Positions 24,701 to 36,700 of a stretch of 64,000 bases of DNA are shown piece after piece. The DNA is from Ophiura sarsii. Lineage: Eukaryota; Echinodermata; Ophiuroidea; Amphilepidida; Ophiuridae. Below the pieces are notes generated by a model, which made no database searches, was not told where the DNA came from, and was given only the letters and a program-made list of their open reading frames with translations. Every line of letters begins with the position of its first letter. Position 1 is the stretch's first letter. The stretch spans positions 30,281,449-30,345,448 of the forward strand of contig CM069458.1 in NCBI GenBank assembly GCA_035610835.1, written 5' to 3'. The position numbers and the translations under genes are program-made.

Positions 24701-27700
24701 CTTGTAGTCTTTCCTTCAGTTGTAAGTATAGTTTGGAAGGATGGATCTCCAGATGGAGAGACATCATCGCTTGTAGTCTTTCCTTCAGTTGTAAGTATAG
24801 TTTGTGAATTAGGATCTCCAGATGGAGAGACATCATCGCTTGTAGTCTTTCCTTCAGTTGTAAGTATAGTTTGTGAAGTAGGATCACCAGATGGAGAGAC
24901 ATCATTGCTTGTAGTCTTTCCTTCAGTTGTAAGTATAGTTTGTGAGGTAGGATCTCCAGATGTAGAGACATCATTGCTTGTAGTCTTTCCTTCAGTTGTA
25001 AGTATAGTTTGTGAAGTAGGATCTCCAGATGGAGAGACATCATCGCTTGTAGTCTTTCCTTCAGTTGTAAGTATAGTTTGTGAAGTAGGATCCCCAGATG
25101 TAGAGACATCAACGCTTGTAGTCTTTCCTTCAGTTGTAAGTATAGTTTGGAAGGAAGGATCTCCAGATGGAGAGACATCGCCAGTTGTAGTCTTTCCTTC
25201 AGTAGTAAGTATGGTTTGTGAAGTAGGATCTCCAGATGTAGAGACATCAACACTTGTAGTCTTTCCTTCAGTTGTAAGTATAGTTTGGAAGGATGGATCT
25301 CCAGATGGAGAGACATCGCCAGTTGTAGTCTTTCCTTCAGTAGTAAGTATAGGTTGTGAGGTAGGATCTCCAGATGGAGAGACATCAACAATTGTAGTCT
25401 TTCCTTCAGTTGCAAGTATAGTTTGTGAAGTAGGATCTTCAGATGTAGAGACATCAACGCCTGTAGTCTTTACTTCAGTTGTAAGTATGGTTTGTGAAGT
25501 AGGATCTCCAGATGAAGAGACATCAACGCTTGTAGTCTTTCCTTCAGTTGTAAGTATAGTTTGTGAAGTAGGATCCCCAGATGTAGAGACATCAACGCTT
25601 GTAGTCTTTCCTTCAGTTGCAAGTATAGTTTGGAAGGAAGGATCTCCAGATGGAGAGACATCGCCAGTTGTAGTCTTTCCTTCAGTAGTAAGTATAGTTT
25701 GTGAGGTAGGATCTCCAGATGGAGAGACATCGCCAGTTGTAGTCTTTCCTTCAGTAGTAAGTATAGTTTGTGAGGTAGGATCTCCAGATATAGAGACATC
25801 ATTGCTTGTAGTCTTTCCTTCAGTTGTAAGTATAGTTTGTGAAGTAGGATCTGCAGATAAGACATCAACGCTTGTAGTCTTTCCTTCAGTTGCAAGTATA
25901 GTTTGGAAGGAAGGATCTCCAGATGGAGAGACATCGCCAGTTGTAGTCTTTCCTTCAGTAGTAAGTATAGTTTGTGAGGTAGGATCTCCAGATGGAGAGA
26001 CATCGCCAGTTGTAGTCTTTCCTTCAGTAGTAAGTATAGTTTGTGAGGTAGGATCTCCAGATGGAGAGACATCGCCAGTTGTAGTCTTTCCTTCAGTAGT
26101 AAGTAAAGTTTGTGAGGTAGGATCTCCAGATATAGAGACATCATTGCTTGTAGTCTTTCCTTCAGTTGTAAGTATAGTTTGTGAAGTAGGATCTGCAGAT
26201 AAGACATCAACGCTTGTAGTCTTTCCTTCAGTTGCAAGTATAGTTTGGAAGGTAGGATGTCCAGATGGAGAGACATCAACAATTGTAGTCTTTCCTTCAG
26301 TTGTAAGTATAGTTTGTGAGGTAGGATCTCCAGATATAGAGACATCATTGCTTGTAGTCTTTCCTTCAGTTGTAAGTATAGTTTGTGAAGTAGGATCTGC
26401 AGATAAGACATCAACGCTTGTAGTCTTTCCTTCAGTTGCAAGTATAGTTTGTGAAGTAGGATCTCCAGATGTAGAGACATCAATGCTTGTAGTCTTTCCT
26501 TCAGTTGCAAGTATATTTTGTAAAGTAGGATCTCCAGATGGAGAGACATCAACACTTGTAGTCTTTCCTTCAGTTGTACGTATAGTTTGTGAGGTAGGAT
26601 CTTCAAATGGAGAGATATCAACGCTTGTAGTCTTTCCTTCAGTTGTAAGTATAGTTTGTGAAGTAGGATCTCCAGATGTAGAGACATCAACGCTTGTAGT
26701 AGTCTTTCCTTCAGTTGTAAGTATGGTTTGTGAAGTAGGATCACCAGATGGAGAGACATCAACGCTTGTAGTCTTTCCTTCAGTTTTAAGTATAGTTTGT
26801 GAAGTAGGATCTCCAGATGTAGAGACATCAACGCTTGTAGTCTTTCCTTCAGTTGTAAGTATGGTTTGTGAAGTAGGATCCCCAGATGTAGAGACATCAA
26901 CGCTTGTAGTCTTTCCTTCAGTTGTAAGTATAGTTTGGAAGGAAGGATCTCCAGATGGAGAGACATCGCCAGTTGTAGTCTTTCCTTCAGTAGTAAGTAT
27001 GGTTTGTGAAGTAGGATCTCCAGATGTAGAGACATCAACACTTGTAGTCTTTCCTTCAGTTGTAAGTATAGTTTGGAAGGATGGATCTCCAGATGGAGAG
27101 ACATCGCCAGTTGTAGTCTTTCCTTCAGTAGTAAGTATAGTTTGTGAGGTAGGATCTCCGGATGGAGAGACATCAACAATTGTAGTCTTTCCTTCAGTTG
27201 CAAGTATAGTTTGTGAAGTAGGATCTTCAGATGTAGAGACATCAACGCCTGTAGTCTTTACTTCAGTTGTAAGTATGGTTTGTGAAGTAGGATCTCCAGA
27301 TGAAGAGACATCAACGCTTGTAGTCTTTCCTTCTGTTGTAAGTATAGTTTGTGAAGTAGGATCCCCAGATGTAGAGACATCAACGCTTGTAGTCTTTCCT
27401 TCAGTTGCAAGTATAGTTTGGAAGGAAGGATCTCCAGATGGAGAGACATCGCCAGTTGTAGTCTTTCCTTCAGTAGTAAGTATAGTTTGTGAGGTAGGAT
27501 CTCCAGATGGAGAGACATCGCCAGTTGTAGTCTTTCCTTCAGTAGTAAGTATAGTTTGTGAGGTAGGATGTCCAGATGGAGAGACATCAACAATTGTAGT
27601 CTTTCCTTCAGTTGTAAGTATAGTTTGTGAGGTAGGATCTCCAGATATAGAGACATCATTGCTTGTAGTCTTTCCTTCAGTTGTAAGTATAGTTTGTGAA

Positions 27701-30700
27701 GTAGGATCTGCAGATAAGACATCAACGCTTGTAGTCTTTCCTTCAGTTGCAAGTATAGTTTGTGAAGTAGGATCTCCAGATGTAGAGACATCAATGCTTG
27801 TAGTCTTTCCTTCAGTTGCAAGTATATTTTGTAAAGTAGGATCTCCAGATGGAGAGACATCAACACTTGTAGTCTTTCCTTCAGTTGTACGTATAGTTTG
27901 TGAGGTAGGATCTTCAAATGGAGAGATATCAACGCTTGTAGTCTTTCCTTCAGTTGCAAGTATAGTTTGGAAGGAAGGATCTCCAGATGGAGAGACATCG
28001 CCAGTTGTAGTCTTTCCTTCAGTAGTAAGTATAGTTTGTGAGGTAGGATCTCCAGATGGAGAGACATCGCCAGTTGTAGTCTTTCCTTCAGTAGTAAGTA
28101 TAGTTTGTGAGGTAGGATGTCCAGATGGAGAGACATCAACAATTGTAGTCTTTCCTTCAGTTGTAAGTATAGTTTGTGAGGTAGGATCTCCAGATATAGA
28201 GACATCATTGCTTGTAGTCTTTCCTTCAGTTGTAAGTATAGTTTGTGAAGTAGGATCTGCAGATAAGACATCAACGCTTGTAGTCTTTCCTTCAGTTGCA
28301 AGTATAGTTTGTGAAGTAGGATCTCCAGATGTAGAGACATCAATGCTTGTAGTCTTTCCTTCAGTTGCAAGTATATTTTGTAAAGTAGGATCTCCAGATG
28401 GAGAGACATCAACACTTGTAGTCTTTCCTTCAGTTGTACGTATAGTTTGTGAGGTAGGATCTTCAAATGGAGAGATATCAACGCTTGTAGTCTTTCCTTC
28501 AGTTGTACGTATAGTTTGTGAGGTAGGATCTTCAAATGAAGAGACATCAACGCCTGTAGTCTTTCCTTCAGTTGCAAGTATAGTTTGTGAAGTAGGATCT
28601 CCAGATGTAGAGACATCAACGCTTGTAGTCTTTCCTTTAGTTGTAAGTATGGTTTGTGAAGTAGGATCACCAGATGGAGAGATATCAACGCTTGTAGTCT
28701 TTCCTTCAGTTTTAAGTATAGTTTGTGAAGTAGGATCTCCAGATGTAGAGACATCAACGCTTGTAGTCTTTCCTTCAGTTGTAAGTATGGTTTGTGAAGT
28801 AGGATCACCAGATGGAGAGACATCAACGCTTGTAGTCTTTCCTTCAGTTGTAAGTATAGTTTGTGAGGTAGGATCTCCAGATAGAGAGACATCATTGCTT
28901 GTAGTCTTTCCTTCAGTTGTAAGTATAGTTTGTGAAGTAGGATCTTCAGATGGAGAGACATCATCGCTTGTAGTCTTTCCTTCAGTTGCAAGTATAGTTT
29001 GTGAAGTAGGATCTCCAGATGGAGAGACATCAACGCCTGTAGTCTTTACTTCAGTTGTACGTATGGTTTGTGAAGTAGGATCTCCAGATGAAGAGACATC
29101 AACGCTTGTAGTCTTTCCTTCAGTTGCAAGTATAGTTTGTAAAGTAGGATCTCCAGATGTAGAGACATCAACGCTTGTAGTCTTTCCTTCAGTTGTAAGT
29201 ATAGTTTGGAAGGAAGGATCTCCAGATGGAGAGACATCGCCAGTTGTAGTCTTTCCTTCAGTAGTAAGTATAGTTTGTGAGGTAGGATCTCCAGATGGAG
29301 AGACATCGCCAGTTGTAGTCTTTCCTTCAGTAGTAAGTATAGTTTGTGAGGTAGGATCACCAGATGGAGAGACATCATCGCTTGTAGTCTTTCCTTCAGT
29401 TGTAAGTATAGTTTGTGAGGTAGGATCACCAGATGGAGAGACATCATCGCTTGTAGTCTTTCCTTCAGTTGTAAGTATAGTTTGTGAAGTAGGATCTTCA
29501 GATGGAGAGACATCATCGCTTGTAGTCTTTCCTTCAGTTGTAAGTATAGTTTGTGAGGTAGGATCACCAGATGGAGAGACATTATCGCTTGTAGTCTTTC
29601 CTTCAGTTGTAAGTATAGTTTGTGAGGTAGGATCTCCAGATGGAGAGACATCAACAATAGAAGTCTTTCCTTCAGTTGTAAGTATAGTTTGTGAGGTAGG
29701 ATCTCCAGATGGAGAGACATCAACGCTTGTAGTCTTTCCTTCAGTTGTGAGAATAGTTTTCGAGGTAGGATCTGCAGTTGTTTGAAGACTCGAGGAATCT
29801 TCAACAGTTGTAACATCTGCAGTAATGGGGTGAATAATTTTTTTTTATTGGAGTAAAACAATAAATGGTTTTCATGTCTATGTTGAAAGGTTTTGGTATA
29901 CAGGCCTACTAGCTTGAGATTTAAATTTGCATTAAAACAGAAAAGAAACTTAATGCTTCACCCGCCAAAACTAATCTGTAATGCAATCAAGCAAAATGAA
30001 TCTGAAGTCAAAAATATTACATTATATTGTGTTGGTCATGTGTGATTTAACATAATGCAGAGAACAATTACTTCCAGAGATATGGGCTATTTTAAGTCCT
30101 TTTAAGGACTTAAAAGTCCTTAAGTCCCCCCTTAAAAGGGGGACTTAAGGAAGTTTTTGATTTGATTTTTTGAATTTTGTGAGTGCTGTAATTATTGAAC
30201 TATTAATCAAATGCATATAAAAGTATACATTTTTGGAAAGGAAATGGATCAGAGAATCCAAATTTGGCGTCAATTTTGACCAAAAAAGTATATTTGTTGA
30301 GAAAATTACAAAATTCACTTTTTTGACCCAAATTATTTTGAACAAAGCTAACAAAAATAATTTTGAGTAAAAAATTTCAAAATCACTTTATAATGATGTA
30401 AAGATACTAATGAAGGGACGATTTTTTTTTTTTTAAACCTAATCTAATATTTTTGAAAATTTTGACCAAAAAGTGCCAAAAAACGTGAAAAAATGGATTT
30501 TTGTTTTTTACACTTTTTTGTCAATTTCAAAAAATATTGGATTAGGTCAACAACAAAAAAATTCGTCCCTTCATTAGTGTCTTAACATCATCATCAAGTG
30601 ATTTGGGCATTTTTAACTCAAAATTATGTTTGTTAGTTTTGTTCAAAAAAATTGGGTCAAAAAAGTGTTTTTTTGTGATTTTCTCAAAAAATCAACATTT

Positions 30701-33700
30701 TTGGTCAAAATTGATGCCAAATTTGGATTCTCTGATCCATTTCCTTTCCAAAAAGGTATACATTTATATATATTTGAGTCATGGTTCAATAATTACAGCA
30801 CTAACAAAATTCAACAAAAAACTTCCTTAAGTCCCCCCTTAAAGGGTTTTCAAAACAGTAGAAAACAACAACAAATCTTTCCTGTTTTTGGTTATATTTC
30901 GGAATCAATATTTGCGACTTCCGACTCATTTTGCTTGATCACAACACATTTGTGTCTGTCACATCAAAATGATGCACTTGATGGCAGTTACATGTTGCTC
31001 CTATTGCAAATTAATCCTTTATCACATCCAGATAAATTTCTTCTCTGCAGTTTAATAACTCATTCAACAAAATCGAATGAATACTTTTAAAGTTATGCCG
31101 ATTTCAATGACCGTGCATAACAACAGCAAAGTTGCACTAGGTATAGGAAATCATCGATTTGTGTGACAGTTATGACAGTAATCACACACAATTCAATGAA
31201 TACCTAGTGCAACTTTGCTGTTGTTATGCGCGGTCATTGAAAGCGCCATAACTTTAAAAGTATCCATTCGATTTTGTTGAATGAGGTATCAAACTGTGGA
31301 GAAGAAGTTTTCTCATTTAAAGTATATCTCAGATTGTTGGTACCGATTATATATTTTGAATTAGCCAACCTCAAAGCACCTGGTCAGGGACTTTATGTGC
31401 TAGGTGTAGATTGTTCACGTACCACAATAGAACTCACAGACCCTAGAACTTTATATAATTGTTTTGTTAAAATCAGTAACATGTAGGTCCAGACAAATGC
31501 ATCCTTTTGATGTGACTACACATATTTGTTTAGATTCAACTTACTTGCGTTAGGACATAACCTGAGTCAAGTCTTTAAAAATGTAAATCAAGTCGTCTTT
31601 TCAAAATGTAACTCTAGTTTTCGCTTTCAACGTGGCAGGGTCTGCAAACGACATTCCAAAGTTACCAAAATTTCAAAATTATTGAACTTCATTACCATAT
31701 TTGGAATCACCATGAAAAATACATTGATAAAGTACAAACATGCCTAGTATTAGTTCAGTATCCTTGAGATAGACTTTGAAAATCGGGAAAGGTTTTTGAA
31801 AAATCTGTTTTGAATATGGTAAAACTAATAGCCATGTGGAAAGTGTTAAGTCAAGTCGTTTGGAAAGTTTGAACACCAAGTCACAGGTCAAGTCAAGTCA
31901 TGTCATTGCTCTCAGTGATTTGAGTCAAGTCAAGTCATCAAATATGGTTACGTAAATCCAAGTCAAGTCAAGTCATTGCTCTCAGTGATTTGAGTCAAGT
32001 CAAGTCATTAAATATGGTTAAGTAAATCCAAGTCGAGTCAAGTCATTGCTCTCAGTGAATTGAGTCAAGTCAAGTCATCAAATATTGTCCCCTAAATCCA
32101 AGTCAAGTCACCGAGTCGTCACAACACTGGAAACAGACCCAAGTATCCTTTCTCAAAAATCAGATTGTCTTCTCCACAGTTTGCTCTCTTCTCCACAGTT
32201 TGCTCTCTCTCCCTTACCCAGGTTAAAGGGGCATTAAGAGATGTGGTGGAGGCAGCGCCCTCAATTATAAAAATGTATGATAAAAACTTAGATTTGTATA
32301 TTTTTACAATTGTATTACATGTATGAACTTATACCTATAAGGATTAAGAAAAATCAACAACAACAAAACGTTGATTCAAAAATGCTGGTAGAGCCGCAAC
32401 CAGCAGTTTACATGGTTAGGGGTGGTATTCCAACATATTTCAAACATTGTTATATTCAAGTTTTGCCGGGTTTTTTTTAGTAGAAACAACAGCAATGGCA
32501 ATTTTAATGTTCATCTTGATTTCTGAAGTAAATCAATTAAAATTAAAAAAATTAAACATGACATTGTGTCCCTTTAAGCCAAGCTTATTTACCTTGCGTA
32601 ACGGTGGCAACACTGATCTGAGTGATCTCCAATGAAAATCCTGTAAAACCGATGTTTCCGTCTGAAATGAACGTGACGACCAATGTATTTCCGGACATCG
32701 CAACATCTGAAGGAAGCGTATGGCCCTTAAAATCCAAAACATTCACAGGGTTGTCATTCTCGTCTTCACTCATGGACAAGACGTCGCAGCAAGTCTCGGT
32801 GTCCAGATGCAGGAAGTGTACATGTATTCGGTGCGATTCTGTGACGTTGATGATCCATCGGCAATTGAGGTCGTTAGGGTAGGCTTGCGGGTAGTTTGGC
32901 GATGTCAGAATGTAGGAGGTGTTTGGTGGCATAGATATGGTTTCGATGCCACACGCTGCCATAGTGGATGGAAAAGAAAAGTATTGAATATATTTAGAAT
33001 TTTTTTCTTCATAGTGTGCTTGGTATATAAAACTTTAGCTGCTCAAAAGTATTTTTTTAAATTGTGCGCACTAAATATAACAATGCAACAGCGTTTGCAT
33101 TCTCATGATCAAAGACAAAATTATCGATGGACGCTGTGGTGCAGAAAGTACTGCGACTATCACTCAGTTATGCACTCCCAGCTTGAATAGAAACAGAGAA
33201 TAGCATTAATCATGAATCTATTTTCATCAACACACCCTAACGATTATAGGTCAATAAATGTGTATGTGTTGTTTCGAGAAAAATTAGACAAATCGATGCA
33301 CGCGCACTGATGTTGGTGTGTGAATAATGGCACGACCCCCGCAGGGGGAGTGCTATTGAGAGCATATTCATACACTCTATGTAGTGTTGAACCAATCAGG
33401 AAGCAGGAATTACAAATACGCGGAGTGCATTGAAAGTGTCCACTGCACTCCGCGTGTGCGCCGTTCAAATCATGCAGTGCGCATTTTGTTTTGATTCGTT
33501 GTTCAAGATTCGCGGGTTCGCCGATTTTCACTGCGGGTGTTAGCAAACTTGTTAAAGTGTTTTTAGTGCCATTTACATAGATCAAAATTATGCTTAAATT
33601 GTGAATTTTTATTTGTATAGTGTCGTGTATGAATTAGGTCAATGCATGCATATGTTTTGTTTCTCAAAAAATTAGAAAAATCAATGCACTTGCGCAAATG

Positions 33701-36700
33701 TTGATATGCTCACAATAGCACTCCCCCTTCGGGGTCGTGCCATTATTCACACATCAACATCAGCGCGCGTGCATTGATTTGTCTAATTTCTCTCGAAACA
33801 ACACATACGCATTTATTGACCTATAATCAACATTTGCGCAAGTGCATTGATTTTTCTAATTTTTACGTACATACGTATGTATAATTTTGATATGTAAAAA
33901 CGAATAAAAACACCCGCAGTTAAAATCGGCGAACCCGCGGCTCCTGAACAACGAATCAAAACAAAGCGTGTGGTGCGCTCATTAAAATCGGCGAACCCGC
34001 GGCTCCTGAACAACGAATCAAAACAAAGCGTGTGGTGCGCTCATTGAATGGCGCACACGCGGAGTGCATTAGACACTTTCAATGCACTCCGTATATTTTA
34101 GTTTCTTGCTTTCTGATTGCTTCGACACTCAAGAGTGAATATAAGGTTTGTCACATTTATTGGACCGATTTGCCAACCAAAACTGAGATTGTTAAAATGT
34201 ACAGAGTCTTGGAAAATGCCTTCAAACGTGTAGAAAAATACATAACCATATTTTCAGAATACACACGAGGAATGCTAAATATTATTTTAAGCCACATTGC
34301 CATCAAATAAGAGTGGATTTGCCAATGGGTTAGAGTCAGATGGGAAGGAGTCTTTTTCATTTATACAGTTTTCTTTTTTTTCGAAGAAATAATGACAAAT
34401 TAACACATTTTGGAATTTAGTATGAAAAGTCCTGAATCGTTGTTGTTGGTGTGTCTGTTTTGTTGTTGTTGTGTGTTTTATTTTGGGAGGGGGTGAGGCA
34501 AGAGAACCTGGTCTAAAACTAGGCATTTTAGATCAAGTTTTAAGCTAACATGGTTAAGGGGTGTCAACCCTAAATACATTATCAAGGGCTGAACTATTAA
34601 TGTGATGTATATGAAAGCATACATTATTGAAAAGGAAATAAGTCTGTGAATCCAATGTGGTATCAAATATGACTACAAATGGTGATATTTTAACGTTTGA
34701 CCAAACAATCCCTTTTTTTGGCTCAACATTTGCTGCCAATCGTAGCAAATGTATTTTTTTGTAAACAATTCTGAAATTGCACCAAAATCATCCAAAGACA
34801 CTTCCCTAGGAAGCAATTTTTGTTTGGACATAACATTTTTTAGTTTTTAAAATGTTGACAAAATGTGCCAAAAATGTGATTTTTATGTTTTTGGAATTCA
34901 AAAAGGTTTTTTTTTGCCTTATTTGGTCAATAATTCAAAAAGTAGGTCCGATAAAAAAAATCCTTCGTAGGGGATTTTATTAAGATTATAATAAACGTAG
35001 AATGACACATTTTGATAAAACCTTAATTAGGTCAAAAAATGAGTTTTTTTATGATTTCCCCCAATAGTGTAACTGAAATTAGAGCAATTTCATGTTTATG
35101 GTAAGATTTATTGAAGCCTTCCCTTCAAGAAAATGTATACTTTTATATGGATTATATGAATAATGACGAAGTTACGGCAGTTTTACGGAGGCTATTCCTG
35201 ACACTTGACAGCCCCTTAATATTGACACTAAAAGTAATTTTGTTTACCCTTTACAAAATGAAACCTGTTTCCGGCAGCCTGGTGCTAAGCATTGGTTTCC
35301 AGTTTCCAATACGATTTATTCCGTTAAAATATACTACCGGGTTCCAAATTGTCGGTTCCTTTCATTTATGCTTAGCTCCAGGCTGCTGGAAACTAGATTC
35401 TTACAAAATGGTGTGGTGCTTGAGAGGACTAGGGGAATAGGAGAGGCCAGGACTGTGGCATTCCACATGCCATGAATGCAGGACGTTGATAAATTGAGCT
35501 CTGCGACCACACATTTTCCTAGTCTTGTTGAAAACATGGTTTAAAATAATGCACATTGTGAATTGGGCTTTTTGATAACCCAAAACAAGTTGAAAGAGTG
35601 ACATGTACCTGGTATTTGAGACGGGGCACTTTCTATAAAGTATCTATGATGTGATATCCTGGTGTACAGTGATAGGCCACCGGGCTCTGAGCAATTTGTG
35701 TTGATTTGGATGCCGACAAGATGCCACAGATTATCGGCAGTCCCGAGACACATCAGAGGAGCGCCCTCGTCTTCCTGCAATTGACAATTACAATTGGGCT
35801 ATTCCATTTGAAATCCATACACCCTCTATGGAAGACATGAACTCAATCCTCTACACAGGGAGTGTATAATATTCAAACAGTCACCCATGCAGGTAACCCC
35901 ATTTGAAATTCACACTCCCTGTGGGGAAGATTAAGGTTATGGCTTGGGGTGTATGGGTTTCAAATGGAATAACCCATTACAATGAAAATTAAAAAGATTT
36001 TTAACAAGCGAGAAGATTTTGTACAATCATTTTTGAGAAAAGTGGTCTTTCAGCATGTATACAGTCAACACAATAAGTAACTGACCAGGTAATAAATGTG
36101 CTGAACTCTATAAAAGTGTAACTCCTACATAGATATATTAAATTATAAAGTTGTTGGAAATTTTCTCCTCTTTAATTTGAGATATTGCACGCTAAGAATG
36201 GTTGATTATCGAGGAAGTTACCATTCCAAATGTAATGTCAAGTACGATGTTCATTTTCACATTTTGCTTTTCTACACACAAATTATTGATTATTGTTAGT
36301 GGTGGTGCTAATTCACCGGTCGATGCCCAGGTTGTTGGATAGTCGGCCGGCCGCATTTTTACTGTTGATCAACGTCGCACACGCTTTATCTGCCATTTTT
36401 AGCATTAAAAATGTACTACATGTACATCTAATTTCTTTTCAATCGGCTCTCACTTCCGAAAATTGGGTTTTTTTCCCCGATAATTTGCGAAATGGGGTCT
36501 ATAATTAAGCAAAATCCTTAGAAATGGGTACCGTTTTTTTCTCCAAAATCACCCTTAGAAATGGGTAGGGGTTTTGAATCTCCAGCCGCACACCCCCGTC
36601 CAAACCAAATCCGAGTACCTCCCCCACCCCCCCCCCTGGGAGTTTATATTACTTACAATACATAATGGCGCCTTCCCTGATGTATTGTGCTGTGCGCATA

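Larger units (their letters stand above)
22706..29770 (-). repeat. 69-bp tandem repeat (about 100 units) inside exon 15
   Basis: The unit is 69 bases and repeats head to tail with in-frame indels only (for example the 3-base losses near 25858, 26200, 26402, 27716 and 28262, and a 3-base gain near 26700). Coding consensus is described under exon 15. On top of the 69-base period there are larger blocks: two adjacent 13-unit copies and a repeated 8-unit block. Confidence 0.95.

Noticed and set aside
24629..29785. 1,718-codon open frame on the plus strand
   Set aside because: It is antisense to the mucin exon, exists because the repeat unit is 69 bases without stops in that frame, and has no splice or start context.
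22707..29861. Minus-strand Leu/Lys-rich open frames of 916, 591, 591 and 271 codons
   Set aside because: They are in a different frame from the one required by the phase-1 acceptor and donor, and are broken three times by stops, whereas the Ser/Thr/Pro frame is open throughout.
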